Shown here piece by piece: positions 24,100-34,340 of a DNA stretch of 64,000 nucleotides (the first letter of the stretch is position 1; each line of letters starts with the position of its first letter). Below the pieces are notes generated by a model. The model saw only the letters and a list, made by a program, of their open reading frames with translations. It searched no databases and was not told where the DNA came from. Both the position numbers and the translations under genes were made by a program. Source of the DNA: Powellomyces hirtus. Taxonomy: Eukaryota > Chytridiomycota > Chytridiomycetes > Spizellomycetales > Powellomycetaceae. The DNA is taken from contig JAHLKG010000021.1 in the NCBI GenBank assembly GCA_025526995.1, positions 553,919 through 617,918 of the forward strand, given 5' to 3'.

Positions 24100-24697
24100 C
24101 TAGGTCACATCAAGTCAGTAGCGAAATGGCAGCTCTGCGATAGACCCGTAGGTCATCAGATCTAGACGCAAGTGTTATATCATACCGATACCTCCACAGC
24201 CTTGCAACATGAAAAATGAGCATGCGTCAGTCGATCGAATGCAGTAATTGTGTTCGACCCAAACGAACAGTGGTGTTACGGTGACACGCTACGAAGGACG
24301 ATACAAGAAAAGGGCGTGTGAGGTGATGCGTGAGAGGTATGCGTACTGACCACCGGAACGCTGTGGTGCAGTTCAGGCTTGGCTGGGTTTGGGATGGTTT
24401 ACATAATGTCCACCGAATTGGCAAACCTGTGTGTGGGATCTCCAGATAAATGGAAGCCAACTGGAGTGCCCCGTCACTGTATCCTAGTTGCGCTTTTGTC
24501 CATATCATCGACGAATCAGCGGGATAAAGACGGGTTGCGCGAGAACTCATTCTGTGACAATGCAATGAAGATCTGCTGTACAATTGATGTATTTCCATGC
24601 CTAATTTTTGGACAGCTTCACCGCAATTTACTGATAAGGTGAAACCACACTAACAATGATATGCGTATGTCGAGGACCCTATGACTGCAGGGCACCA
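24100..24697. other. Convergent intergenic region
   Basis: Lies between the 3' ends of the PPGG-repeat gene (+) and the TDP2-like gene (-). The small frames have no recognisable domains. Nothing further seen. Confidence 0.5.
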
Positions 24698-25564
24698 TCA
24701 AGGCAACCTAAACTTCGCCAACAATCCAAAGTGATTCGACAAGTATGCATCGCCTCCGCCTGGTGGAACGCATCCCACCATCTGGAAATTCTCGCACTCG
24801 ATCGGTCCTCGAGCGAAGAATCGGTCAAAACGGCAGGTAAACTTGGCACCATTTCTGTAAAACTCGTTGGCGACACTATCCCATGAGAACTTTTTGGTGT
24901 TCATGGCCTCAGTTGCGTTTCTCAGGGCCCAGTCGTCATAGGCGTCCTTTGCTGATAGGACTTGACCGGCATGTGCAGTTTCTTTCTCGCGCATGTTAAG
25001 ATCACCCGCGAACACAAAGGGTTGGTTCCTGGTGATGCTGGCTGCGTCTTCGGCGATAGAGTGAAGCTGATGCAGGCGATCCTCGAAGCCGTGTGAATAG
25101 GGTTCAAGATGCAAGCTAGCAACGCCGAGTATGGGATTTCCTGTCTCTTGATGACGCAGAATCGCCGCGGGAAATTTGTCCACGCGGAAGGCCTCGACCT
25201 TTACGAGAGGATTGTTGCGGATGAACAGTTCGACCAGACCAGGAGCGTGACTTTTGCAGTCCCCAAACTTTTGATAGCCAAGGTGCTCCCACGCTGTGGG
25301 CGAAATGGTGCTTTCCTGCAGTGCTAGGACGTCGGGCGAGTGAATATGGACTTCGTTGACAATGGCCGTAAGTTTCGTTGCAAGGCTGTATTTCGCCGTT
25401 GCATGCAAATCATTGTTTGCCAGATTCCAAGTGAGGATGGAGACGTTCATTATTTCACGAGGCGCGGACGGAGCGACAGCTTTGAAAGCTCGGCAACTTG
25501 TGGTGGCCTTCAGCGGACGGAAGGAGGGTGGAAGACGGAAAGGGATTTTGAGCATGCTGGACAT
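24698..25564 (-). CDS. TDP2-like endonuclease/exonuclease/phosphatase-family protein
   Basis: A single-exon frame of 288 residues from the ATG at 25564. The EEP fold motifs are in order: TWNLAN (about residue 45), DVLALQES, the LHLEPYSHGFEDR segment, AGDLNM, and a terminal S-N-H-F-G. This layout fits the tyrosyl-DNA phosphodiesterase 2 group, which removes 5' adducts from DNA using Mg2+. The last motif is normally S-D-H; here it is S-N-H (Asn at about residue 277), which removes the acidic partner of the catalytic histidine. The first 35 residues are basic and Ser/Pro-rich with few acidic residues and could be a mitochondrial presequence. A second TDP2-like gene at 61266-62069 keeps S-D-H. 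Activity is therefore uncertain for this copy. Confidence 0.85.
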   Translation of the reverse strand: MSSMLKIPFRLPPSFRPLKATTSCRAFKAVAPSAPREIMNVSILTWNLANNDLHATAKYSLATKLTAIVNEVHIHSPDVLALQESTISPTAWEHLGYQKFGDCKSHAPGLVELFIRNNPLVKVEAFRVDKFPAAILRHQETGNPILGVASLHLEPYSHGFEDRLHQLHSIAEDAASITRNQPFVFAGDLNMREKETAHAGQVLSAKDAYDDWALRNATEAMNTKKFSWDSVANEFYRNGAKFTCRFDRFFARGPIECENFQMVGCVPPGGGDAYLSNHFGLLAKFRLP

Positions 25565-25919
25565 TAACCACAACAAAAGATATCGCTAAACATGAACTAA
25601 GCTTATGGAGGTAATCTTGGCTGAGACCTGGAGATCAACACGACAGATAACAGTCACATTCTTGTCAGTCCGCTGTCAGTCAGTATAAGCTCGCCTGTCA
25701 CTTGCCACACCTCACTGCGCCACCCTGCGCCACCCCGCAGCTCTTCCCAGCGCAACTCTTGGTCTCACGCGTTCGCGGCCTATTGCGAAGTCACCATCGG
25801 TCACGTGTGGGATGGAATCAAGACGCGCGCTGAAAACCATTCCCAAGGTGTCCGGGCGTACGCAGAGGCTTTAGAGAGACCGGAGATGACTTATCCCGAT
25901 TCATTTCAACCGACAGGTC

Positions 25920-26262
25920 GGCCAGCTTGAAACCGGGAGATGCGATCATCGCTCCGGGTGTAAATGCTGGGGGATGAGGAGCGTGGTCCTTACCACACGA
26001 TAAGAAGATATCCCTCAGGATGGGCCATGCGATCAGGCGGTTGACGTCTCCTCATGCCTAGTTGGGTCGTGGACAGATTTTATCTCTATCTGAGAGTGTT
26101 ATCATCCCCTTGCCGGATGGCTAGCTTGAAACCGGGGAACATGGCTCGTCGCCCCGGATGTAAGTGCTGGACGATATGGCGGTTTGGTACTTCCCACACG
26201 ATAAAATGATGTGCCTCAGGATGGGCCAGGTCTGGTGGCATGATCTGCCGGTTGACGTCTCC
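25920..26262. repeat. Imperfect tandem duplication, two units about 200 nt apart
   Basis: Unit 1 runs about 25920-26051 and unit 2 about 26119-26262. Shared blocks in the same order are AGCTTGAAACCGGG, a CCGG-containing block, GTAAATGCTGG/GTAAGTGCTGG, CCACACGATAA, CCTCAGGATGGGCCA and GGTTGACGTCTCC. Between the CCGG arms each unit can form a short hairpin: unit 2 pairs CCGGGG with CCCCGG, and unit 1 pairs GATG with CATC inside CCGG arms. The offset drifts from 199 to 211 nt because of small insertions. No match to a known RNA or transposon was recognised. Confidence 0.6.
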
Positions 26263-26643
26263 ATTTCGATGCCACTTTCTCGTTTTCGGCCTTTATCTCC
26301 AGATTCCCCTCGAGCTGCACATGTTCTTTTTGTTGCGAATGCGCCAAACACAGGTCTTCCTACTTTCTTTTCATGTTTTCGATTTCAGTTCTTACATTTC
26401 GTCCTACGACAAGTGCACCTGATTAATTGCTCCTGAGGGTAATGAGAGGTTCATCTGACATGTCTTGTATAGAGTATAAATCAAATGAGTAACTCAATGA
26501 TATGATAATAAACTTGTGAGCGTGCGACCCTAAGTGTGCATTGTTGTCAATAAATCTTGAAGTGAACATGCCCGAGTACCGCCTTCCAATGTTCTTAATA
26601 AAAGTGAATCTAGAAAGCCATTGAACTACTCAAGAATTATACT

Positions 26644-26877
26644 CTAGGCAGCTATCATTTGGTACGTGGTAGATACAACGTCTTCGCGGCAGACGAAGTG
26701 TTTAAAGGACAATAGCCAATGTATGTGCACAATTAGGGAAGGGGTACCAGAGCGGGCGCGACTCACGTCACTTCTGGAGGCATCTCCCTCCGGCGGCTTC
26801 CCGACAATCCCCCAACCAATTCGTCCTTTGTAGCTTGGCGCTGCCACCCATACGCAGTACTCCCTCGACTTTCTCAT
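26644..26877 (-). CDS. Doubtful small hypothetical protein
   Basis: A 77-codon frame divergent from VPS35, 128 nt from its start. The first 35 residues look protein-like, and a GTGAGT donor about 110 nt into the frame could lead to another exon, but no acceptor or domain confirms it. It may simply be open by chance in the VPS35 promoter. Confidence 0.2.
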   Translation of the reverse strand: MRKSREYCVWVAAPSYKGRIGWGIVGKPPEGDASRSDVSRARSGTPSLIVHIHWLLSFKHFVCREDVVSTTYQMIAA

Positions 26878-27005
26878 TCCCTAGAAGGCACGCCAGGCAC
26901 GCTTCTGGTTGTTGTTTGACCACAGCAGAAGGCAATTACGCACGTTTCTTGGCGCCACAAGCCTCCTATCCACCGCTCCCTCGCAAACCGCTGTAAAATC
27001 CAGCT

Positions 27006-30000
27006 ATGGTGGCCACCGCCCCCTCCTCCCCTGGGATGGAGGATCAAGGAAAAATATTGGACGAGGCTGTTGGCGTCGTCAAAGTTCAGGCTTTCCACAT
27101 GAAGCGCAACCTGGCAAGTGATCATGATGCAACACAGCAACGAAAATCGACTTGTAAAGCTGACGCTGTTCATATTCGCAATAGGACGCTCACAAGCTCA
27201 TGGACGCTCTTAAGCACTGCTCGACCATGCTTGCGGAACTGAGAACCTCGTCCCTTACGCCTAAAAACTACTATGAGCTTTGTACGTGCCTGTGACTTTT
27301 CATGTCGGTCTATGCCCGTGTTTCTCAAGCATCGTCCAATACATCCCTGTTTTCTAGACATGGCCATTTTTGACGAGTTGCGTCATCTTACGACTTACCT
27401 ATACGACGCGCATATGAATCACCGACATCACCTTTCTGACCTGTACGAGTTGGTCCAGTATGCCGGCAACATTGTCCCGCGTCTCTACCTCATGATCACA
27501 GTCGGATCCGTGTACATGCGTGTCTCAAAGGAGCTGATTCCACAAACCTTGATTGCAGAGGGAAGTGGGGAGAAACCGACCGGCGAGTCGGCCGTTACTG
27601 AGAACGGCGCGGAGATCTCTGAGAGCGACGCTGAAGTGAAGCTCGACCAAGAAGATGTCCCACCAATCAAAGAGCTGATGAAGGACATGCTTGAGATGTC
27701 GCGAGGCGTACAGCATCCCACGCGTGGATTGTTCTTGCGATATTACCTGAGTGGCATGACTCGAGACTACCTACCCGATGGTCTTGTTGACGGACCTCAC
27801 GGTACCATCCACGATTCGATCCAGTTCATTCTTCAAAACTTCATTGAGATGAACAAATTGTGGGTTAGACTCCAACATCAGGGCCACAGTCGCGAGCGTG
27901 AAAAGAGGGAACTGGAACGAAAGGAGTTGAGGCTTCTGGTTGGATCCAGCTTGGTTCGCTTAAGTCAATTGGAAGCCCTAGACCTTGAAACGTACAAAAC
28001 CCTGGTTTTGCCGAGTATATTGGAGGAAATCGTGAGCTGCAAGGACGTCATCGCCCAGGAGTATCTCATGGAGGTCATCATCCAGGTGTTCCACGACGAT
28101 TTCCACCTCCGGTCACTGGATTCGTTCCTATCTGCTACCGCCCAGTTGCAGCGAAACGTCAACGTCAAGCAGATCGTCATCAGCCTCATTGACCGTTTTG
28201 CGAACTACGCAGCACGCGCCCGCGATGAAACCAAAGAGGAAGGCAATGCGGAAGCCGAGGATGGTCAGAAGCCTCTGAGCGGCATTCCAGAGGACGTGCA
28301 GCTATTCGAGGTCTTCTGGCGACAGATCACAGATCTGGTCAAGGCCAGGCCTGAGTTTACCATTCAGGATGTCGTCGCCCTCTTGGTCTCTTTGTGCAAC
28401 CTCTCTTTGAACTGTTACCCCGAGAGGCTGGACTATGTCGACAAGGTTCTTGGGTTCACGAAGGAGAAGGTTGTGGAAGCTCAAAACGCAAAGTCGTGAG
28501 TATGGCGGGATGCAGACATGCGAGCTGTCACGCCACGGTATCTAATCTTTTTCATAGGCCCGAGTTGCGCAACAACAAGACGATATCCTCCCTCCTCCAG
28601 CTCTTGCTTGGACCAGTCCACGCTTACCATTCGAATGTTCTGACAATCCTGCAGTTCCCATCCAGCGTAACTCAACATGACGGGGCCGGGTCGTCTCTCT
28701 CCCTCTGTGGCAACTACGCAGACCTTCTCTTCCTTCAACCGTACTCGACGCGTCGACAAGTTGCGCACGCGTTTGCAAACACCGCACTGCGAGCGTTCAT
28801 TGCTACTGGATTTATTGTGGACACGGAAGATGGCGTGAATGCCCTCTTCGGCGAACTCTGCAGCGTGATGATCCGTGAACAAAACGACGGTGGCCTGTTC
28901 GGACCTAAGAGCATCAACATTGAAGAAGAGCGAGGGCCAAAATATGCTGGACAGGCACGCGTTGAAGAACTTCCCCTTGACTGGGAAGATGTGGTGGAGG
29001 AACAGAACATGGCTGCGAAGCTTGTGCATCTGATCAAGACGGTGGATGACGATGCAGAGAAGGAGTTTACGGTAAGGGGCCAAGACAGTCCGGTGTGGCC
29101 GCTTTATGGCATTATCTGACATTGTTACAGCTCTTGTCGACAGCGCGAAAGCATTTTGGCGAAGGGGGAGACATCCGCATTCGTTTTACTCTTCCACCGC
29201 TGGTCATCGCCCTCATCCGATTATCAAGAAAGTACAAGGCCGCAGGCGACGAGGTTTGGCCCCTCAATTTACAAAAGCTCGAGCGTTTCGATCTTCTAAT
29301 CAGAGGGTTTCATAGGATGACGACACGCCAAATGAAAAGCTGGCGAATCTCTTCAAGTTTGTGCACCAAACCATCTCCTCCATGTCCAAAGCGCGGGAAT
29401 ACTTTGCCGACGATGACAGCGGAGGCTCTCTATTCCGAGACGACAACCCCGCGCCGTCCAATACCGCGAAAATCGGCTTGGGCCTGATGGCACCACCGGA
29501 AATGTCTTTGCGGCTGTTCTTGATGGCTGCGTCTGCCGCCGACGAGACCGGCTTTGAGGAATTAAGTTACGAGTTCTTTGTGCAGGCGTTTACGATTTAT
29601 GAAGAGTCCATCTCAGAATCCAAATCGCAGCTGGCTGCCATTACTTTGATCATTGGAACCCTGTACTCCACCATCGTGTTTGGATATGAAAACTACGAGA
29701 CTCTCATTACAAAGGCCGCAGTACACTGTTCGCGGCTGCTGAAGCGCGTCGACCAATGCCGAGGAGTCATGCTGGTGTCGCACTTGTTCTGGGGCGACGA
29801 CTCGAATCCGAACCGCGACGAGGCCAAACCAGTGTACAGAGATGGCAGAAGGGTTCTGGAGTGTTTGCAGAAGGCCCTCAAGATTGCGGATTCAGTCATG
29901 GAGAAGAGCTTGAATGTTCAGCTGTTTGTCGAGATTCTGGAGCGATACGTTTGGTACTTTGAAAAGAGGAACGATGCGGTATGTTGTGATGCATGGTGCT

Positions 30001-30432
30001 CTTCACATGACTGGGGCGTGGCATCTTACGCGGCTCCCTCATTTCCTTTGCTCCCTCGTCGCACAGATAACTGTCAAATATCTCAACTCCCTCATCGACC
30101 TGATTCAAACCAACCTCACCACTCTTTCCCCTGCCCCATCCAACCCGCAACATGGCACAAGCTATGCGCCGGGCCCCTTGTCGCCCGCCGGTAGCACCGG
30201 CTCTCTCTTTGACGACGACCTGTCCAAGTCCAAAAAGATTTCGGAATCCGTTCTCAAACACTACCGCAACGTGATGCAATACCTTGCTGCCAAAAAGGAG
30301 GAAGATGTCGCTGGATCGGGCCAGGGCGAACACGATGGCGTCGTACCCCAAGGCATGGCCACCCAGGGCTTTGCGGACGAGGAAGTGAGAGGTGTGGGCA
30401 GTTGGAGAGATGTGGACGTCAGAGCGCGTTGA
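27006..30432 (+). CDS. VPS35: Retromer subunit VPS35
   Basis: Seven exons fit in phase: 27006-27113, 27185-27281, 27358-28495, 28558-29071, 29131-29253, 29316-29978 and 30067-30432, about 1002 residues. VPS35 is the alpha-solenoid core of retromer and returns cargo from endosomes. Conserved blocks: [42 protein letters not shown], the [18 protein letters not shown] block that holds the PRLYL-adjacent VPS26 contact region, [20 protein letters not shown], and [21 protein letters not shown]. The C-terminal third carries the VPS29-binding solenoid. Intron 1 appears to use a GC donor (CTG|GCAAGT) with a TAG acceptor, which restores the conserved [11 protein letters not shown] junction. The C-terminal tail of about 110 residues is longer than in animals and low-complexity. 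Confidence 0.95.
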
Positions 30433-30985
30433 GAAAACGGTATTGCGTTGTCCTCCTCATTTTCATGTCATCCCTGTATCCCCATTCTTTACCTCCTACA
30501 CCTTTTATCAACCCTCTTTTTTCATTCATTTCGATTCTTTTTCTTTTTTCTTTTCTTTTTTTTTTTCATATCCCGTTCCCCTCCTTATTGTAAACAAGAT
30601 TAGTTTGTCCCCTGCCCCCCCCCCCCCTCTTCTCGTTTCCCTCCCCCTCCCCCGTTTCCCCGCCCTACTCCTGCCACTGGAAAATATGCAAATGTATTTG
30701 GTGCTTTCTGTTTCTTACATGATGTGGGATTTTTTTTTTTTTTCTTTCCGGTTTCGATGTGGATCCAGCTCGCGGGAGGTGTGGCAAAATAGCATGCATA
30801 TCCAAAAACGTCTCACACACCGTTTCCGTCTCCGCCGTCGCCAGGTAAAATCGGGGACAGGCGGGGGGGGGGGGGGGGGGTGTGCTTAGGCTGTGGCCCC
30901 ACGTGCAGCAGGCAAAAGAAAGAAAGAGGGGTCAGGTCACCCCTGCAATACACCGACCAAAAAGGCTAATCGTTGCTTTTGCATT
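30433..30985. other. Low-complexity 3' flank of VPS35
   Basis: Contains T-rich tracts (about 30536-30568 and 30731-30743), a C-run near 30616-30627 and a G-run of about 19 at 30864-30882. These are homopolymer-rich and slippage-prone. No gene is supported. Confidence 0.6.
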
Positions 30986-31059
30986 TGCTCCCTACAGGGG
31001 TCGAACCTGTGACCTTGGCGTTATTAGCACCACGCTCTAACCAACTGAGCTAAGAGAGC
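30986..31059 (-). tRNA. tRNA-Ile(AAU)
   Basis: Identical in all 74 nt to the copies at 8891, 31558 and 62567. Anticodon AAU, no intron, intact A and B boxes. A TTTTT stretch on the minus strand near 30963-30959 can terminate Pol III transcription. It lies about 500 nt from the next copy on the same strand. Confidence 0.97.
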
Positions 31060-31243
31060 GCTGGTGTGGTGGCCGCCACGCTATGATATTGTACTCGGTG
31101 AGGGGGAGTAGCAAAAACGGTTTCGCGGTATGCAACGATGTATCTTACGGTATACCGCACAGTGGGGGCGACACAGCGAGTCACGGTTCCATCAATCAGA
31201 CAATATCTGCGTATGCACGAAAGCGTAAACGGTCCTCACCCGC

Positions 31244-31328
31244 GCTCTCTCTTGGCTCAGTTTGGTTAGAGCGAGCGTGGGTGTTAATAACGCCAAAGGT
31301 TTCGAGGTTTAAGGTTCCGCGTATGGAG
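31244..31328 (+). pseudogene. Degenerate tRNA-Ile copy
   Basis: This 85-nt stretch follows the tRNA-Ile sequence in order from the acceptor 5' side, through D-arm (GGCTCAGTTTGGTTAGAGC), anticodon region (GTTAATAACGCC) to a damaged T-arm (AAGGTTCC), but with several one- to four-base insertions and loss of the 3' acceptor strand. It lies on the plus strand between two intact minus-strand copies. Acceptor and T stems can no longer pair, so it should not give a functional tRNA. Confidence 0.75.
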
Positions 31329-31557
31329 TGTGTCCGTGAGCGGAATGACAATGGCGATTGTGGGATTTTGTGTTTTTTTGAATCCCTTGACAAGGGTCCT
31401 CGTGAAATTGTAGTTTACAATCGGCAGGTTGTAAACGCGCGGTTGTTGGTTGGCGTGATCATGCGGGAGGGAGCCCGCGACTCGTACTTTTGGGCTTAGA
31501 GATAGATAGCCCATTCGGAAAAGCCAATGTCACGAGGGCAAAAAAGCAAACTGTCTC

Positions 31558-31631
31558 TGCTCCCTACAGGGGTCGAACCTGTGACCTTGGCGTTATTAGC
31601 ACCACGCTCTAACCAACTGAGCTAAGAGAGC
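31558..31631 (-). tRNA. tRNA-Ile(AAU)
   Basis: Identical to the other three copies in the window. Anticodon AAU, no intron. A six-T run on the minus strand near 31545-31540 is a good Pol III terminator. Third copy of the local cluster if the relic at 31244 is counted. Confidence 0.97.
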
Positions 31632-31829
31632 TGTGATGGAGGCGGGACGTGTCACGATAGAAAATCCCCTCTGTGGAGGCGCTCGCTTGACGAGTAGATT
31701 GCATGTCAAGGCATGGGTACAGAGACTAAAATTGCGCTGATTGATTATACACAAAGGGATTGCCGCCAATATGATTTTGAGATGTACAGGAGGAACAGGG
31801 AGGGGGATTGCGGGGCGGGGAAGGCATTT

Positions 31830-34340
31830 CTATGAATCCTTGACCAAGACAGCAATGGGAAAGTCCTTTATGAGTTCCGCCAATTCCACGTCCCCACCGC
31901 CCTGCAGCGAGGCTTTGGTCAGGATGTTTGTCCATTTCCCAGGCGGGAGGGTGACGGTCGTTCCCCGGGTGGCGCCCTCCTCGTTCAGGGCGACCCACAA
32001 CCGCGGGGCAACCGTGACCACCTTGTCGGAGCGGGAGAAGGCGACCACGCTATCGGCCTTGGCGCCGGTTGCGCAGAGCGGCGTGTAGGATGCTTTCTCG
32101 CCCACGAACCAGTTGGGGTGGTCTCGTCTCAAGCGCAGGACGCGCGACACGAGCCACAGTTTGGCGGCGCCCGTGTCGTCCACAGCGGGTGGCGTGGTGC
32201 CCTCGGCGTCCAGCTTTTTCAGAAGAGCTTTCCGCGTTTCAAAATCGACGGGGCGGCGATTGTCGGGATCCACGAGGCTGTAGTCTTCCAGCTCGCAGCC
32301 CTGGTACACGTCCGGGATGCCGGGCATGGTCAGCTGGATGGCCTTTTGAGTCAACGAATTCAGCCGGCCAAAGAGCGCGATGCGGCCCACAAACGTCTTG
32401 ATCTCCGCCATGAGCTCCGAGTCGGCGAGCACACCCTCCGCAAAGCGCTTGACGGCCGTGTCAAAAGCTGGGTTGGCATCCGTGTGGGTCGTGTGCACCT
32501 TGCCCTCCCGCGTCGCCTTGTCCATATAGGCCGTGAGGCGCTCGGGCGAGATGGGGTACGCACCCACCAAAGTCTGCCACAGGAGATATTCCGTGTTCTT
32601 GTCGGGGAGGATGGCGGACTGGCAGAGTCCGAGTTTTTCGGCGCGGGCAGACCATGTGCGGACGGCGTGTTCCCACTCGGTCGGGATCTCGGAGAGCACG
32701 GCCAGGCGGGCTCGCACGTCTTCGGATCGCTTGGTGTCGTGGGTAGAGAGCGTGGTCATGGACAGCGACCACGAGCGCTGCATCTCGACGCAGGATGTGT
32801 GGAATTCGGCAATCGACTTGCCAAACACGCCTGGGTCGCCTCCAACCTCGTTCAAGGCCACCAGGCGAAAGTACCGGTAGAAAGCCGTGTCTTCGATACC
32901 CTTGGCCATGACCGGTCCACAGGTCTGCTGCAGCCTGGACACGAATTCGCGGGCAGCGGGAGAGGGTGATCCGGCATTGAAGGTAGCAGCTCGGGCGACA
33001 AAGTCGACCTCGGCGTCGCGACAATTCTTGAGAGCCTTCTTGGCAACGGCGGTGGCGCGCTCAATATGCACCAAGGATCCTTTGGGGACAGGCTTTCCGG
33101 GCTGGATGTAAGCGCGGTAAATATCAAACGCGACCAGGAACTCCACCAGAGCCTCCTTGATGCTGGCGCGGTCAAGGCTGCTGGCCTTAGAGTAGTCCTT
33201 CTGGATCAGCACCAGCAGAGACATGAGGCGTTCGACTTCAGCAACCAGCGACTTTTCCAAAATGAGGTGTTTCGAGGTGTTGACGACCGAGTTAAAGTCA
33301 CCCTCGAGTCCGGTGAATTTTTGGTACATTTCGGTCAGGGCATCCTCGGCGTTTCGGTCCACGAGCAGACCGGTGATCTTGATCAGCGAGTCGTAGCCGC
33401 TGGTGCCGGCGCACGGCCAGGAAGCGGGCAGCTCTTCGCCTTCCTCGAGGATCTTTTCAATGACGACCCACGAGCCGTCGGTAGCTTTGGCCAATCTCTC
33501 AACGTACTGTTGCGGGTCGGCCAGACCATCGGGGTGATCGACCCGGAGACCGTCGAGAGATCCGTCCTTGAGCTGCTGAATGAATATTTTGTGGCTTTCG
33601 TCGAAAATGGATTGCTCTTCGACGCGGATGCCAGCGAGGGTGGTGACGTCAAAGAATCGGCGGTAGTTTAATGTGCCGTCCAGGGTGACTCTCCAGAAGG
33701 CGAGCTTGTAGTGTTGAGCATCGAGCAGCCTTTTCAGGTCGCCTTTGAGCGATTCTGTTCCCTCCTTGACGGGGAAAACGTGGGTGTAGTAGCGGATGAT
33801 GGGGCCCTGAATGCCGTCGGCGGGTCCCTCGTCCTCGTACTTTATTTCGTTGTTTTTGATCAGATCGTCGAGCTCGCCTCCGAGCACGGGCAGCAGGACC
33901 TTGTCCTTGAGCAGCGGGTGGTCCCATTCGACGTCGAACCAATTGCCGTAGGTGGAATTGCGACCGTGCTTGAGGGTGTCCCACCAATACGGGTTGAGAT
34001 GCTCGGGGTCGGCGACCGAGACATGGTTGGGGACAATGTCGGCGATGGCACGCAGGCCGTGGTGGTGGAGTTGGCGGATGAGGGCGGTGAAGCCGTCTTG
34101 GCCTCCGAGTTCCTGGTTGATGAGGCTGTGGTTGACGACGTCGTAGCCGTGGGCCGAGCCGGGAGTGGCCTGTAGGTAGGGAGAGCAGTAGAGATGGGAG
34201 ACGCCGAGGTCCTTGAGGTAGGCGAGGATGTGTTGCGTGTTTTCAAAGCCAAACTCTTTTCTGAGCTGGATGCGATAGGTGGAGACGGGGTATGGACGGC
34301 CAGGGGCGGGCCGATGGGTTGCCGCTGTTGAGGAGGACAT
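31830..34340 (-). CDS. treY: Maltooligosyl trehalose synthase (GH13_26), bacterial type
   Basis: A single 836-residue frame with no intron. TreY isomerises the reducing-end alpha-1,4 bond of malto-oligosaccharides to alpha-1,1, giving maltooligosyltrehalose, which TreZ then cleaves to trehalose. The catalytic regions of the family are all present: YSTYRIQL-type start, SHLYCSPYL with HGYDVVNH, IADIVPNHV, DGLRVDHPDGL with the nucleophile at about Asp268, VIEKILE with the acid/base at about Glu295, and STHDTKRSEDVRARL with Asp535. The GIPDVYQGCELEDYSLVDPDNRRPVDF block near the C-terminus is diagnostic of TreY. The ATG at 34340 matches the family N-terminus; the upstream in-frame extension to 34505 looks non-coding. 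TreZ or TreS was not found in the window. TreY is mainly bacterial and archaeal, so horizontal origin is a reasonable inference. Confidence 0.93.
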   Translation of the reverse strand: MSSSTAATHRPAPGRPYPVSTYRIQLRKEFGFENTQHILAYLKDLGVSHLYCSPYLQATPGSAHGYDVVNHSLINQELGGQDGFTALIRQLHHHGLRAIADIVPNHVSVADPEHLNPYWWDTLKHGRNSTYGNWFDVEWDHPLLKDKVLLPVLGGELDDLIKNNEIKYEDEGPADGIQGPIIRYYTHVFPVKEGTESLKGDLKRLLDAQHYKLAFWRVTLDGTLNYRRFFDVTTLAGIRVEEQSIFDESHKIFIQQLKDGSLDGLRVDHPDGLADPQQYVERLAKATDGSWVVIEKILEEGEELPASWPCAGTSGYDSLIKITGLLVDRNAEDALTEMYQKFTGLEGDFNSVVNTSKHLILEKSLVAEVERLMSLLVLIQKDYSKASSLDRASIKEALVEFLVAFDIYRAYIQPGKPVPKGSLVHIERATAVAKKALKNCRDAEVDFVARAATFNAGSPSPAAREFVSRLQQTCGPVMAKGIEDTAFYRYFRLVALNEVGGDPGVFGKSIAEFHTSCVEMQRSWSLSMTTLSTHDTKRSEDVRARLAVLSEIPTEWEHAVRTWSARAEKLGLCQSAILPDKNTEYLLWQTLVGAYPISPERLTAYMDKATREGKVHTTHTDANPAFDTAVKRFAEGVLADSELMAEIKTFVGRIALFGRLNSLTQKAIQLTMPGIPDVYQGCELEDYSLVDPDNRRPVDFETRKALLKKLDAEGTTPPAVDDTGAAKLWLVSRVLRLRRDHPNWFVGEKASYTPLCATGAKADSVVAFSRSDKVVTVAPRLWVALNEEGATRGTTVTLPPGKWTNILTKASLQGGGDVELAELIKDFPIAVLVKDS

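Larger units (their letters stand above)
25565..27005. other. Long intergenic region containing a tandem duplication
   Basis: About 1.4 kb between the TDP2-like gene (-) and VPS35 (+). It holds two diverged copies of a roughly 140-nt sequence (listed separately), an AT-rich stretch at about 26440-26660, and a doubtful small minus-strand frame (26644-26877). The frames across the duplicated part are short and unconserved between copies, so it does not look protein-coding. Confidence 0.5.

Noticed and set aside
31083..31499. A 138-codon plus-strand open frame between two tRNA genes
   Set aside because: It runs through the degenerate tRNA-Ile copy and has no domain or codon pattern; it is open by chance.
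32118..33671. Long plus-strand frames (283 and 201 codons)
   Set aside because: They are antisense to the GC-rich treY gene, whose catalytic motifs on the minus strand are unambiguous.
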